DNA of 64,000 nt from Sphingobacterium sp. UGAL515B_05 (GTDB lineage: Bacteria > Bacteroidota > Bacteroidia > Sphingobacteriales > Sphingobacteriaceae): contig NZ_CP109907.1 in NCBI RefSeq assembly GCF_033097525.1, positions 1-64,000 of the forward strand, read 5' to 3'. The notes under the pieces were generated by a model, which was given only the letters and a program-made list of their open reading frames with translations, was not told the origin of the DNA and did not search any database. The translations under genes and the position numbers were made by a program. Positions 13,368 to 22,688 of this stretch are shown here, piece after piece. How positions within the stretch are numbered: position 1 is the first letter of the stretch; every line of letters starts with the position of its first letter.

Positions 13368-13784
13368 TTATTTTATTTTTTTAGCACAGTCGTTTAGACA
13401 ACAACAAGCTTTACCCACACATTTTTCTAATCCCCATAAGTTGAGATTCCGGACGGTCTGCTCTGCCAGTCCTTTTGGACTCTGATCTTCAAATGGCGCA
13501 TTGGCAATCTGAATATTCAGATCTCCAGCCTTTACCAGATCGATATGAGCAGTATCCTTACTGCGGGTCATAATCTTATTGATCCCTAACCCTTTTAAAT
13601 TAAGTAGCATGCTCTCGTCCAACATATCGCTCACGGAAATAACTACCGCATCTTTTCCACGCGCGTAATTCTGTGTCTCCGCATTTAATCCATTTGAAAT
13701 CAAAGTCAAATCATGTTGTTTGGCATTTGCCAATGCCCAAAACTCTTTTTCAAATGACCTTACATTATATACTACTACTTTCAT
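13368..13784 (-). CDS. Stand-alone D-lactate-dehydrogenase-like N-terminal domain with Cys-rich tail
   Basis: A 138-residue protein resembling only the N-terminal catalytic lobe of D-lactate dehydrogenase (MKVVVYNVRSFEKEFW; DAVVISVSDMLDE; later the AEQTVRNLNLWG helix). The NAD-binding Rossmann domain with its GxGxxG motif is missing, and the chain ends in a cysteine cluster, CVGKACCCLNDC (residues about 122-133). The stop is followed one base later by the hemN start, so this is the first gene of the hemN-ccoI-ccoS operon and not a random leftover. No enzymatic activity is expected without the cofactor domain. The cysteines suggest metal, Fe-S or redox binding, which is inference. The function is not recognised. 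Confidence 0.8.
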   Translation of the reverse strand: MKVVVYNVRSFEKEFWALANAKQHDLTLISNGLNAETQNYARGKDAVVISVSDMLDESMLLNLKGLGINKIMTRSKDTAHIDLVKAGDLNIQIANAPFEDQSPKGLAEQTVRNLNLWGLEKCVGKACCCLNDCAKKIK

Positions 13785-13823
13785 TCTGATTCTACAATCA
13801 CCAATTAAGGTTTATCCTAAGAA

Positions 13824-13831
13824 CAAAAGTA
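13824..13831 (-). promoter_or_regulatory. -7 box of the hemN-ccoI-ccoS operon
   Basis: TACTTTTG on the minus strand matches the Bacteroidota -7 consensus TAnnTTTG, 39 nt before the first start codon of the operon. No good -33 element is seen at the normal spacing, which fits a promoter that needs an activator. Confidence 0.6.
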
Positions 13832-13877
13832 AATCATGCATATGGGCAAAAAGATGATGTAGCACCACACCTTAAAA

Positions 13878-13889
13878 TGATATTTATCA
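13878..13889 (-). promoter_or_regulatory. FNR/FixK-type operator candidate
   Basis: TGATATTTATCA is a perfect 12-bp palindrome. Read as (T)TGAT-N4-ATCA(A), it matches the FNR/FixK box except at the outermost base on each side. Its centre lies about 65 nt upstream of the expected start of transcription for the hemN operon. The neighbouring receiver-CRP/FNR protein carries the FNR-type recognition residues for this half-site. Confidence 0.55.
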
Positions 13890-14075
13890 CAATTCACAAA
13901 AAATAGCATGATTTCGCTAACATCAACAGCTGTAAAAGTCAACCGAAAGGTATTATATGGCCAATAATCGCGTACAACACGGTCGCTGAAACCGAACTAG
14001 TTCAATAAAACGGCATAGCGAGCTCGCATTGATACTTTAATGAAAAGACACAAATCAGTAAACATAGACTATCAT

Positions 14076-14114
14076 AAAAAAGGCGTGTTCAGAAAAACTG
14101 AACACGCCTTTTTT
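14076..14114. terminator. Intrinsic terminator after the response-regulator gene
   Basis: A perfect 17-bp stem (14076-14092 with 14098-14114) around a 5-nt loop, flanked by A and T runs so that it can act in both directions. On the minus strand it lies 32 nt after the regulator stop. The rest of the 13785-14145 gap holds only the operon promoter and operator. Confidence 0.9.
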
Positions 14115-14145
14115 ATGTTGATTTTTAAATCTTCGCTACTGATCC

Positions 14146-15213
14146 CTACTGCTTCACATCCCGCAGGTTCTTGATAGAATTGATGTATATTTTTCCTTTT
14201 TCTTTCGAAATCAGTTTTTCTTCTTTAAAGTCGGAGAGCATACGGGAAACAGTTTCATTGGCTGTACCTGCAATTGAAGCCAGGCCGTCTCGTGTCACAT
14301 CAATTGAGCATGCATCAGCCTCATTGATATTGACTCCACTTTTTTCAGCAACGCTAATCAACGCATTGGCGACACGCTTGCGGACAGAATGATAGGCAAA
14401 ACCCAGCAATTGCTCTTCTTTTTCCCGTAAATCGACAGAAAGGAGCTTTATAAATTTACTGGCTATTGCAGGCTTTTTCCATAACAGTTCCAAAAAACCA
14501 TCCTTTGGAATCAACACAATTTCACTTTGTTCAACAGCTTCGGCGTAGTCTTCATAATTATCATTCAGCAAAATCGAGGCATAACCAAAGTAATTTCCTT
14601 TAATAAAAATCCCTGTAGACAGCTCACGTCCATCTTTATAGGACTTAAAGCTGCGTACCTGACCAGATTTTACAAAATAGACGTACGTTGGCGAATCATC
14701 TTTTTCATAAATGGACTGTTTTTTCTTCACTGTTTTCACACGTGAGTTGGCAATTAGCTCTTTTAGCAACAATACCTGCTCTTCTGCGCTCAAACTCAAA
14801 TCTTCTTCCTGAGGAATATCTGCAGCCAGCTGTTCATGTCTTTTGAGACGAACATCTATTGCATTCATCAACTCGACATCATCAAAAGGTTTCGTCAAAT
14901 AATCATCCGCTCCCATTTCCATTGCTTTACGCATGTCTGCGCGTTCCGCTTTGGCAGTCAGAAAAATGAACGGAATTTTGGCTGTACTCTCAATTTTGCT
15001 CAACATAAATAAGACCCCGTAACCATCCAATTCAGGCATCATGATATCACAGAGAATCAAATCAGGAATGTGTCTTGTCGCCAGGTCGACGCCAACGCGG
15101 CCATTTTCGGCTGTAATGACATCATACCTTCCTGTCAACTCCAATATTTCGGTAGTTCCTTCTCGGATATCGATATTATCTTCAATAATTAGAATTGTCT
15201 TTTTATTTCTCAT
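14146..15213 (-). CDS. Response regulator fused to a CRP/FNR-type DNA-binding protein (FixJ/FixK-like)
   Basis: A 355-residue fusion. Residues about 5-122 are a receiver domain: acidic ED near 12, phosphoacceptor Asp56 in LILCDIMMPELDG, switch Thr in LTAK, and Lys in YLTKPFDD. Residues about 140-260 form a cyclic-nucleotide-binding-fold beta roll. The rest is a CRP-type winged helix with recognition helix ANETVSRMLSDF. Its E-xx-SR pattern is that of FNR (TTGAT half-sites) and not of CRP (R-E-xx-xR). It lacks FNR's cysteine cluster, so redox sensing must come from a partner, most likely the kinase 36 nt upstream. The ATG at 15213 is preferred to a TTG two codons earlier. Confidence 0.9.
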   Translation of the reverse strand: MRNKKTILIIEDNIDIREGTTEILELTGRYDVITAENGRVGVDLATRHIPDLILCDIMMPELDGYGVLFMLSKIESTAKIPFIFLTAKAERADMRKAMEMGADDYLTKPFDDVELMNAIDVRLKRHEQLAADIPQEEDLSLSAEEQVLLLKELIANSRVKTVKKKQSIYEKDDSPTYVYFVKSGQVRSFKSYKDGRELSTGIFIKGNYFGYASILLNDNYEDYAEAVEQSEIVLIPKDGFLELLWKKPAIASKFIKLLSVDLREKEEQLLGFAYHSVRKRVANALISVAEKSGVNINEADACSIDVTRDGLASIAGTANETVSRMLSDFKEEKLISKEKGKIYINSIKNLRDVKQ

Positions 15214-15255
15214 CTGCAATTATTTATTCAGTTATGCGAATCTCCAAGTTCACCT

Positions 15256-16440
15256 TTATTTAAAGCTTACTCTGAATGAAGTTCCTTTATGTACTTCCGA
15301 TTCAAATTCCATCTGCCCCGCCATCAATTCAATGTATCGTTTTACAATATTCAAACCCAATCCTGTACCAGGGATATTACCAGTATTATGTGCTCTAAAA
15401 AAAGGCTCAAACAAATGTACCTGATCTTCTTCGGGTATACCAATACCATTGTCTTTCACGGATATTAAGCAGCCTTCTTCATCGATACAGGTTGTGAATT
15501 CGATCAAGGTATCTTCCCCGGAATATTTGATCGCGTTGGAGATTAAGTTGACCAAAGCATTTTTCAACAAATTTGGATCTAAGGTGAAATGCCCGATTTC
15601 TCCGGTGTGTTGGTATACAATATGCTGATTTTTCTTACAGATCAATTGCATTTCTTCGGTGATCTCTTCTGCCAACTCAACGAGATTGATGTATTGCTTA
15701 TTCATCACAACAATACCCGCTTCCAATTTTTCAAGTGACAGAAAGTCGTTCAGGATACTTGTGAGCAATTGAACTGCACTTTTAATTTTATTGGTGTGTT
15801 TAAGGATATTAGCCTTATCATCCGGTCGTTCGGAATACTTTTCAATCAGAGAAGCCGAAAGCTGAACCGAGCTTAAAGGTGTCCGGAACTCATGCGAGGC
15901 CATGGACACAAACCGTGATTTCAGCTGGTTAAGTTCAATTTCTTTTTCCAAAGACTTTGAGACTTCTGCTTTAGCTTTTTCAAGTTCAGATACCAGCGAG
16001 ATCAGGTCGCGTGTACGCTCACTGACTTTATGTTCAAGTTCGGTTGCATGTTGCTTGAGCATATCCTCGGCAGCTTTCTCACGCGATAAATCGTGAATAA
16101 AGCCGGTAAAGATATTCTTATCTTTTAACCAAACTTCACTGACTGCCAAGCGGAATGGAAATGTTTCTCCATTTTTCTTTAAGCCCATCACTTCACGGCC
16201 GATTCCGATAATTTTCTTATGACCTGTGGTTTGGTAATTATGTAGATAACCATCGTGGTTGCCACGATCAGGTTCAGGCATTAACATGGAGATATTGTGT
16301 CCGATCACTTCCTCAGCCTGATAACCGAACAATTCCAAGGCAGCAGGGTTAATGCTTTCCACATTCCCCCTGTTGTCTATAGTAATTATTCCATCAATAG
16401 CGTGATCTATTATAGCAGCTAAAAGCCTTCCACCGTCCAT
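15256..16440 (-). CDS. FixL-like PAS sensor histidine kinase, candidate oxygen sensor
   Basis: A 394-residue soluble kinase. Residues 1-120 are a PAS domain closely resembling the haem PAS of FixL: LMPEPDRGNHDGYL with His62 at the position of FixL's haem ligand, and Arg82 in IIGIGREV exactly 20 residues later, like FixL His200/Arg220. A coiled segment (120-175) leads to the phosphoacceptor His183 in ASHEFRTPLS, then the ATPase domain with NLISNAIKYSG, DNGIGIP and GTGLGLNIVKRY. There is no membrane segment. It starts 9 nt after ettA and precedes the receiver-CRP/FNR gene, its likely partner. Haem binding is inferred from two conserved residues and the surrounding motif. Confidence 0.88.
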   Translation of the reverse strand: MDGGRLLAAIIDHAIDGIITIDNRGNVESINPAALELFGYQAEEVIGHNISMLMPEPDRGNHDGYLHNYQTTGHKKIIGIGREVMGLKKNGETFPFRLAVSEVWLKDKNIFTGFIHDLSREKAAEDMLKQHATELEHKVSERTRDLISLVSELEKAKAEVSKSLEKEIELNQLKSRFVSMASHEFRTPLSSVQLSASLIEKYSERPDDKANILKHTNKIKSAVQLLTSILNDFLSLEKLEAGIVVMNKQYINLVELAEEITEEMQLICKKNQHIVYQHTGEIGHFTLDPNLLKNALVNLISNAIKYSGEDTLIEFTTCIDEEGCLISVKDNGIGIPEEDQVHLFEPFFRAHNTGNIPGTGLGLNIVKRYIELMAGQMEFESEVHKGTSFRVSFK

Positions 16441-16449
16441 GATTATTGC

Positions 16450-18132
16450 TTATTTTACCAGTTTCTTGTATTTAATACGGTGCGGTGTCACGTCACCAAC
16501 GCGTTTTTTACGGTTTTCTTCATATTCAGTGTAGTTACCTTCAAAGAAATAAACCTGTGAATCCCCTTCAAAAGCAAGGATATGGGTACAGATACGATCC
16601 AGGAACCATCTATCGTGGGAGATCACAACGGCACAACCACCGAAATTCTCCAAGCCTTCTTCCAGTGCCCGCAAGGTATTTACATCAATATCATTGGTCG
16701 GTTCATCGAGTAAGAGTACATTTGACCCTTCTTTGAGTGTAATAGCCAAGTGAACACGGTTACGTTCTCCACCAGAAAGTACACCTACTTTCTTTTGTTG
16801 ATCAGCACCGTTAAAATTAAATTTGGAAACGTAAGCTCTTGAGTTTACCGAGCGGTTACCCAGCATCATATTGTCACTGCCACCCGTAATATTTTCCCAA
16901 ACCGATTTTTCAGGATCGAGGTCGTGGTGCATTTGGTCTACGTAACCCAATTTTACTGTTTCTCCGACCTTGAACGAACCCGTGTCAGGTGTTTCCTGAC
17001 CTGTAATCAGACGGAATAAGGTTGTTTTACCCGCACCGTTGGGGCCAATAATCCCTACGATACCCGCAGGCGGCAACATGAAACTCAAATTTTCAAACAA
17101 GATACGATCGCCATACGCTTTGGAAATATTCGTTGCCTCAATGACCGAATTACCTAAACGTGGTCCCGGTGGAATAAACAATTCCAATTTTTCTTCGCGT
17201 TCTTTCGTTTCCTCAGAAGCTAATTTTTCATAGTTATGCAAACGAGCTTTCGATTTGGCGTGGCGTGCTTTCGGTGCCATACGCACCCATTCCAGCTCAC
17301 GTTCCAAGGTTTTTTGACGTTTGGTTTCCTGTTTCTCTTCCTGTGCCAAGCGTTTTGCTTTTTGATCTAACCAAGAAGAATAATTTCCCTTCCAAGGAAT
17401 ACCCTCACCGCGGTCCAATTCAAGAATCCATCCGGCTACATTATCCAAGAAATAACGGTCGTGGGTAACGGCAATAACGGTTCCTTTATATTGTTTTAAG
17501 TGTTGTTCTAACCAATCGATCGACTCGGCATCCAAGTGGTTGGTCGGTTCATCCAGAAGTAATACATCAGGTTCCTGCAACAATAAGCGACATAATGCTA
17601 CACGTCTGCGCTCACCACCTGACAAATTGACAATCTTTGCATCTGGCTCGGGGCAACGTAAAGCATCCATTGCTCTTTCCAATTTCGAATCGATTTCCCA
17701 AGCGTTAGTGGCATCAATGATATCCTGAAGTTCCCCTTGTCTTGCCAACAATTTGTCCATCTCATCGGCATTTTCATACACCTCCGGCAGGCCAAATTTT
17801 TCGTTGATTTCTTCGTATTCCTGTAAGATGGCTGTAATTTCAGCGACACCTTCCTGAACAACTTCAAGAACAGTCTTTTCAAGATCCAATTGAGGTTCTT
17901 GCGCTAAATAACCCACAGAGTAACCTGGGGAGAACACGACCTCGCCTTGGTAAGACTTATCCAATCCAGCGATAATTTTTAATAGGGAAGATTTACCTGA
18001 TCCGTTTAAACCGATCACACCGATCTTCGCGCCATAGAAAAAAGATAAATAGATATTTTTTAAAACTTGTTTTTGAGGCGGATAGATTTTGTTGACACCC
18101 GCCATCGAAAAAATGATCTTCTCGTCTGACAT
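16450..18132 (-). CDS. ettA: Energy-dependent translational throttle protein EttA (ABC-F)
   Basis: A 560-residue ABC-F protein with two ATPase cassettes and no membrane domain (E. coli EttA has 555 residues). The Walker A motifs are GLNGSGKSS (first half) and GPNGAGKTT (second half). Both signature motifs (LSGGERRRVALC and LSGGERNRVHLA) and both LLDEPTN Walker B motifs are intact. The arm and linker (NYSSWLDQKAKRLAQEEKQ) are of EttA type. EttA binds the ribosomal E site and gates translation according to ATP/ADP. It heads a likely operon with the kinase and the regulator gene. A -7 box lies at 18174-18181. Confidence 0.93.
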   Translation of the reverse strand: MSDEKIIFSMAGVNKIYPPQKQVLKNIYLSFFYGAKIGVIGLNGSGKSSLLKIIAGLDKSYQGEVVFSPGYSVGYLAQEPQLDLEKTVLEVVQEGVAEITAILQEYEEINEKFGLPEVYENADEMDKLLARQGELQDIIDATNAWEIDSKLERAMDALRCPEPDAKIVNLSGGERRRVALCRLLLQEPDVLLLDEPTNHLDAESIDWLEQHLKQYKGTVIAVTHDRYFLDNVAGWILELDRGEGIPWKGNYSSWLDQKAKRLAQEEKQETKRQKTLERELEWVRMAPKARHAKSKARLHNYEKLASEETKEREEKLELFIPPGPRLGNSVIEATNISKAYGDRILFENLSFMLPPAGIVGIIGPNGAGKTTLFRLITGQETPDTGSFKVGETVKLGYVDQMHHDLDPEKSVWENITGGSDNMMLGNRSVNSRAYVSKFNFNGADQQKKVGVLSGGERNRVHLAITLKEGSNVLLLDEPTNDIDVNTLRALEEGLENFGGCAVVISHDRWFLDRICTHILAFEGDSQVYFFEGNYTEYEENRKKRVGDVTPHRIKYKKLVK

Positions 18133-18173
18133 AAAATTTAAAAAAATTCGAAAACTCTTATTATATTAACATA

Positions 18174-18181
18174 CAAATGTA
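18174..18181 (-). promoter_or_regulatory. -7 box of ettA
   Basis: TACATTTG on the minus strand, an exact TAnnTTTG match 41 nt before the ettA start codon. No TTG is seen at the usual -33 spacing. Confidence 0.55.
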
Positions 18182-18317
18182 ATCTTTTATACTGACATTT
18201 TGGACGTATAACGGTCATGGCTTAATTGTTGATGACATTATTTAAAATAATTTTAAGGTTTGAAATGCAGAATTTACTACATTTATATATCCTTAATATA
18301 AAACAGAAAGGTATTCA

Positions 18318-20843
18318 ATGGAAGCAAAATTTTCACCGCGCGTAAAGGATGTCATATCGTACAGTAGAGAGGAAGCTTTAAGATTGCGTCACGATTATAT
18401 AGGAACAGAGCATTTATTGCTCGGATTGATTCGTGAAGGCGATGGAATGGCGATAAAGATCCTTAAAAACATAGGCATTGACACGACAGCCCTACGTCAA
18501 TCTGTGGAGGACGCAGTGAAGGGGGCATCGGTTTCACGCGCTCCTATTGGCAATATGCCATTAACAAAACAGGCTGAAAAAGTTTTGAAGATCACTTATT
18601 TGGAAGCTAAAATATTCAAATCGGACATCATCGGAACGGAGCATTTATTATTGGCTATCTTACGAGATGAAGATAATATTGCTTCTCAGATTTTACAACA
18701 ATACAATGTGACTTACGACATCTTCAAATCTGAAGTTGAGCAAAATAGAACGACCATCAAGGATGAGGCTCCGGGCTCTCCCACAGGCGACGATGATTTT
18801 GCGGAAGATGATCAATATATCCAACCTAAAAAAGTTTCGGATATCAAATCCAAAACTCCGGTATTGGACAACTTTGGCCGTGATTTGACCAAAGCTGCCG
18901 AAGAGGGTAAATTGGATCCTATTGTGGGTCGCGAAAAAGAAATTGAGCGTGTATCTCAAATTTTATCCCGACGCAAGAAGAACAATCCTTTGTTGATCGG
19001 TGAACCGGGAGTTGGTAAATCAGCTATTGCGGAGGGACTTGCTCTTCGTATTGTCCAACGCAAGGTCTCACGTGTACTATTCAATAAGCGTGTAGTCACA
19101 TTGGATCTGGCTTCATTGGTTGCCGGTACAAAATACCGCGGTCAATTTGAAGAACGTATGAAAGCGGTCATGAATGAACTGGAGAAATCACCGGATGTCA
19201 TCTTATTTATCGATGAGATTCACACCATCGTTGGTGCAGGTGGCGCTTCAGGATCGTTAGATGCTTCCAATATGTTCAAACCAGCCTTGGCAAGAGGAGA
19301 AATCCAATGTATTGGTGCAACCACATTAGACGAATATCGTCAATACATTGAAAAAGATGGTGCTTTGGACCGTCGTTTCCAACGTGTAACGATTGAGCCG
19401 GCAACACATGATGAAACGGTTGAGATATTAAATCGTATCAAGGAGAAATATGAGGATCACCACAATGTGACCTACACTCCCGAAGCGATTGAAGCCTGTG
19501 TGTCGTTAACAACACGTTATATTACAGACAGATTCTTACCAGATAAGGCTATTGATGCTTTGGATGAAGCAGGCTCTCGCGTGCACTTAAACAATATTCA
19601 TGTACCGCAGTCCATTATTGACATTGAAAATAAAATTGAAGAGGTCAAATTGGAAAAGAACAAGGTCGTTCGTAGTCAAAAATACGAAGAGGCTGCCAAA
19701 TTGCGTGATACGGAGAAAAAATTGATCGAAGAGCTCGAGAAAGAAAAAATCGCTTGGGAAGAAGAGACAAAGTCTAAACGCTATACTGTTTCAGAAGAAA
19801 ATGTTGCTGAAGTAGTGGCCATGATGACAGGTATTCCAGTACAACGTGTTAGTCAAACTGACAGTCAAAAACTGTTGAATATGGCTGAGTTGATGAAGGG
19901 AAGAATCATTGGTCAAGATGACGCTGTAGGTAAATTGGTGAAAGCTATTCAACGTACACGTGCGGGCTTGAAGGATCCAAAAAAACCAATCGGGTCATTT
20001 ATCTTCTTGGGTCCTACTGGGGTCGGTAAAACAGAGCTGGCTAAAGAATTAGCGCGATTCATGTTCGACACTGAAGATGCCTTGATCCAAATTGACATGA
20101 GTGAATACATGGAGAAATTTGCGGTATCTCGTTTGGTAGGAGCGCCTCCAGGATATGTTGGTTATGAAGAAGGTGGACAACTAACGGAGAAAGTACGTCG
20201 TAAACCTTATGCCGTTGTCTTATTGGATGAGATTGAGAAAGCGCATCCGGATGTATTCAATCTGTTGCTACAGGTATTGGACGAAGGTCAATTGACAGAT
20301 AGTTTGGGACGTAAAGTAGATTTCCGAAATACCATTATCATTATGACTTCTAATATTGGCGCACGCCAATTGAAAGAATTTGGTCAAGGTGTTGGTTTCA
20401 CCACAGCAGCAAAATCACAACAATCTGATGCGCATTCACGTGGAGTTATTGAAACCGCTTTGAAAAGAGCTTTTGCTCCAGAATTTTTGAATCGTATTGA
20501 TGATGTAATCGTCTTCAATTCATTGACAAAAGAAAATATCTTCAAAATCATTGATATTGAATTGAAATCTTTGTTCAAGCGAATCGCAGATTTGGGATAT
20601 ACAATCAACTTGACGGATGAGGCAAAAGATTTCATTGCAGACAAAGGTTACGACAGTAATTTTGGTGCGCGTCCATTAAAACGAGCAATCCAGAAATATT
20701 TGGAAGATCCGATTGCAGAAGAAATTCTGAAGGGAAATGTGCAAACTGGTTCAGTTTTGACAGTGAGCATTAATCCTGAAACCAAAGATATTGAGGTTTC
20801 TAGCTCAGATCCGAAGTCTTCAAAAGACACAGCTGAGAAGTAA
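18318..20843 (+). CDS. clpC: ATP-dependent Clp protease ATP-binding subunit ClpC
   Basis: An 841-residue class I Clp/Hsp100 unfoldase that feeds substrates to ClpP. Order of domains: two Clp-N repeats (residues 1-150, each with IGTEHLLL), AAA-1 with GEPGVGKS, a UVR-type coiled middle region ([19 protein letters not shown]) that marks ClpC rather than ClpA or ClpB, AAA-2 with GPTGVGKT, and a ClpB-D2-small domain. Length and domain order are normal. No ctsR or mcsAB genes are adjacent, so regulation differs from Bacillus. It is divergent from ettA and followed by a terminator at 20874-20898. Confidence 0.95.
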   Translation: MEAKFSPRVKDVISYSREEALRLRHDYIGTEHLLLGLIREGDGMAIKILKNIGIDTTALRQSVEDAVKGASVSRAPIGNMPLTKQAEKVLKITYLEAKIFKSDIIGTEHLLLAILRDEDNIASQILQQYNVTYDIFKSEVEQNRTTIKDEAPGSPTGDDDFAEDDQYIQPKKVSDIKSKTPVLDNFGRDLTKAAEEGKLDPIVGREKEIERVSQILSRRKKNNPLLIGEPGVGKSAIAEGLALRIVQRKVSRVLFNKRVVTLDLASLVAGTKYRGQFEERMKAVMNELEKSPDVILFIDEIHTIVGAGGASGSLDASNMFKPALARGEIQCIGATTLDEYRQYIEKDGALDRRFQRVTIEPATHDETVEILNRIKEKYEDHHNVTYTPEAIEACVSLTTRYITDRFLPDKAIDALDEAGSRVHLNNIHVPQSIIDIENKIEEVKLEKNKVVRSQKYEEAAKLRDTEKKLIEELEKEKIAWEEETKSKRYTVSEENVAEVVAMMTGIPVQRVSQTDSQKLLNMAELMKGRIIGQDDAVGKLVKAIQRTRAGLKDPKKPIGSFIFLGPTGVGKTELAKELARFMFDTEDALIQIDMSEYMEKFAVSRLVGAPPGYVGYEEGGQLTEKVRRKPYAVVLLDEIEKAHPDVFNLLLQVLDEGQLTDSLGRKVDFRNTIIIMTSNIGARQLKEFGQGVGFTTAAKSQQSDAHSRGVIETALKRAFAPEFLNRIDDVIVFNSLTKENIFKIIDIELKSLFKRIADLGYTINLTDEAKDFIADKGYDSNFGARPLKRAIQKYLEDPIAEEILKGNVQTGSVLTVSINPETKDIEVSSSDPKSSKDTAEK

Positions 20844-20873
20844 ACATGAGCTGTATCCAAAAATAATTTTAAT

Positions 20874-20898
20874 AAAATGCACCTTTATGGTGCATTTT
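20874..20898 (+). terminator. Terminator of clpC
   Basis: A perfect 10-bp stem (AAAATGCACC at 20874-20883, complement at 20889-20898) with a 5-nt loop, followed by more T residues. It begins 30 nt after the clpC stop. Confidence 0.85.
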
Positions 20899-20982
20899 TT
20901 GTTGTTAAGAAAGTTGACGTTAAACTTTCGCACTATTTTATCGTCCTATAATAAAAAAAATATCACAAATAACACGCACAAT

Positions 20983-21402
20983 ATGAAAAGACTTTTATTA
21001 GCAGCATTAATTGGGACCGCAGCCCTGGTTTCATTTTCTTCTTGTAAGAAAGAATATATTACACAAGAAGTAAACGTCTTAGACGGCACAAGTTATGTAT
21101 TTCCCGTAAAATCAACTGAATGGGTCAAAGAGGGTACAAATACTTATAGAAAAGATATCGCCATCAAAGATTTAGATAAACGTTATTATGAAGACGGTCA
21201 TGTTAGCGTGGCCATCAACGTGGACGCTACTCCTGATAGATACGAAGCGATTCCTTCAGAACTATATGGATATCAGTTTTCGTACAACTATTCGATTGGC
21301 GTGGTACGCATTTACGCTAATGACGTAAGTGGAGGAGCTCCAGCTGCACCCGACAATATGATCGTTAAGGTCGTTTTAACGGATGCGAGTATAGGAAACT
21401 AG
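20983..21402 (+). CDS. Small secreted lipoprotein of unknown function
   Basis: A 139-residue protein starting MKRLLLAALIGTAALVSFSSC, a clear lipoprotein signal with the lipidated cysteine at position 21, followed by KK. The open frame extends upstream, but only the ATG at 20983 gives a signal peptide. The mature part (about 118 residues) is rich in Tyr, Val and Asp and looks beta-rich. No family was recognised. It is monocistronic, between the clpC terminator and a strong terminator at 21416-21464. Confidence 0.8.
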   Translation: MKRLLLAALIGTAALVSFSSCKKEYITQEVNVLDGTSYVFPVKSTEWVKEGTNTYRKDIAIKDLDKRYYEDGHVSVAINVDATPDRYEAIPSELYGYQFSYNYSIGVVRIYANDVSGGAPAAPDNMIVKVVLTDASIGN

Positions 21403-21415
21403 GAAAACTATTTTC

Positions 21416-21464
21416 AAAACTATAATGCCTCAAAAGTTAAATGCTTTTGAGGCATTATAGTTTT
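21416..21464. terminator. Strong bidirectional terminator
   Basis: A perfect 21-bp inverted repeat (21416-21436 with 21444-21464) around a 7-nt loop, ending in T residues. It lies just after the lipoprotein gene. Confidence 0.9.
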
Positions 21465-21575
21465 CAGCTACAAACATTATTACCGACAAACAAAAGCCGT
21501 GATTACCGAATGTTGTGGAAGTATCCTTGTGATGCGGCTATATACTCCATAAATTTAGATCTTATTAATATACTT

Positions 21576-21803
21576 ATGTCTAGAGTCGAGCGCATGACAG
21601 GTTGGGCATTTCTTTTTGCGGGTATTGTGATACTCCTAATCGGAATCGCTATGTTTTTCGGGCAGGGAATCGTAGGCGGTGAAAGCATTGGTCGACTAGG
21701 GGGAACAATGGAAACGAGCTTTGGTCCTTATGGTTGTTTTGGAATAGCGACATTCCTTTTTATCATGGCTATAATTTTTCTTCGCAAACAATCCTCAAAA
21801 TAG
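21576..21803 (+). CDS. Small two-helix membrane protein, unknown function
   Basis: A 75-residue protein from the ATG at 21576 (MSRVERMTGWAFLFAG). It has two hydrophobic segments (WAFLFAGIVILLIGIAMFFG and GCFGIATFLFIMAIIFL) separated by a glycine-rich loop. The open frame extends upstream to 21441, but that part overlaps the terminator hairpin and is unlikely to be translated. An ATG at 21594 is another possible start. No family was recognised. It is followed by about 290 nt of AT-rich DNA (21804-22096) without a gene, which should hold the promoter of the fibre locus. Confidence 0.55.
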   Translation: MSRVERMTGWAFLFAGIVILLIGIAMFFGQGIVGGESIGRLGGTMETSFGPYGCFGIATFLFIMAIIFLRKQSSK

Positions 21804-22096
21804 AACGAGTAAGGCGCTTACTTTGGCAGCGAAACTACAAGTTACCTCCCCCCTATAGATTCAAGCCATCAGCTGTACCATGGCCTCCTTTCCAATTTAT
21901 CAGAACGGCCAAATGCTTTTTTAAATAATTAACCTGAATATTAAATAACATAAACAACAAATACTTAAAAGTAAAAAATACACAAAAAAAAACAAACATC
22001 AACTAAGCAAAAGGTGTCAATTTTAAAAATGAAGTAATTTTTATGTTATTTCATATTTTTTTTATAGATTTAGTATATCCATTTATATTATCAATT

Positions 22097-22666
22097 ATGA
22101 AGAAATTAAAACTTATCCTTTCGCTAGCAGGAGTGGCAGCGATTGCGGTTCATGCAAATGCACAGGACACCAATACGGATAGCCATACTATCGGTATAAC
22201 AATTCCTGTAGTAACTCTTGTCGATATTGAACCGGCTGCAAGTAAAAACCTTACGATGCCTTTCACCGCTCCTACGGAAGCCGGCTTACCATTAGCTCTT
22301 CCCTCAGCCAATAATACGCTCTGGCTTAATTATTCTTCCATCAAATCCACTACAACACTAATGCGACATGTTACGGTGAATTTGGATGCTGTCGTGCCGG
22401 GTGTAGACATCAAAGTTAATGCAGCAACAGCGACAGGAGCTGGGGATGGAACATTAGGAACACCTATTACCGGCCCATTAACATTAACAGCTTCAGCTCA
22501 AGCAATTATTGACAACATAGGCAGTGCCTACACAGGTAATGGTGCGAATAATGGTCATCAACTTACTTATACCGTATCTACTGGTACTGGTACTGCATAT
22601 GGCGACTTGGTTGGCTCCGCTACGCCTGTTAGTGCAAAAGTTACGTATACCATTGCTGATCAATAA
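22097..22666 (+). CDS. Pilin-like secreted subunit A of the fibre locus
   Basis: A 189-residue protein with a Sec signal peptide (MKKLKLILSLAGVAAIAVHANAQ) from the ATG at 22097. The mature chain is small, beta-rich and high in Thr, Ala and Gly, with an alternating hydrophobic N-terminal strand (HTIGITIPVVTLVDIEP). It ends in a short strand VTYTIADQ. It is a clear paralogue of the protein at 26313: both share DIEPA, FTAPTEAG, WLNY, VPG(V/I)DIK, a GTP loop, AYTGNGAN-GHQLT and a terminal YTI motif. Domain size, secretion and gene order suggest a fibre subunit. It is not a FimA/Mfa1-type (type V) pilin, since it is too short and lacks a lipobox. Confidence 0.75.
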   Translation: MKKLKLILSLAGVAAIAVHANAQDTNTDSHTIGITIPVVTLVDIEPAASKNLTMPFTAPTEAGLPLALPSANNTLWLNYSSIKSTTTLMRHVTVNLDAVVPGVDIKVNAATATGAGDGTLGTPITGPLTLTASAQAIIDNIGSAYTGNGANNGHQLTYTVSTGTGTAYGDLVGSATPVSAKVTYTIADQ

Positions 22667-22688
22667 TCCTAAGCAATTTAAACGATAG

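Noticed and set aside
20791-20982. Upstream extension of the lipoprotein gene into clpC
   Set aside because: The extension overlaps clpC and its terminator, and only the ATG at 20983 gives a proper lipoprotein signal.
22097-22666. Type V (FimA/Mfa1) pilin
   Set aside because: The protein is too short, lacks a lipobox and the Arg/Lys maturation site, and sits with an Ig-like chaperone and a large barrel protein instead of Fim/Mfa accessory genes.
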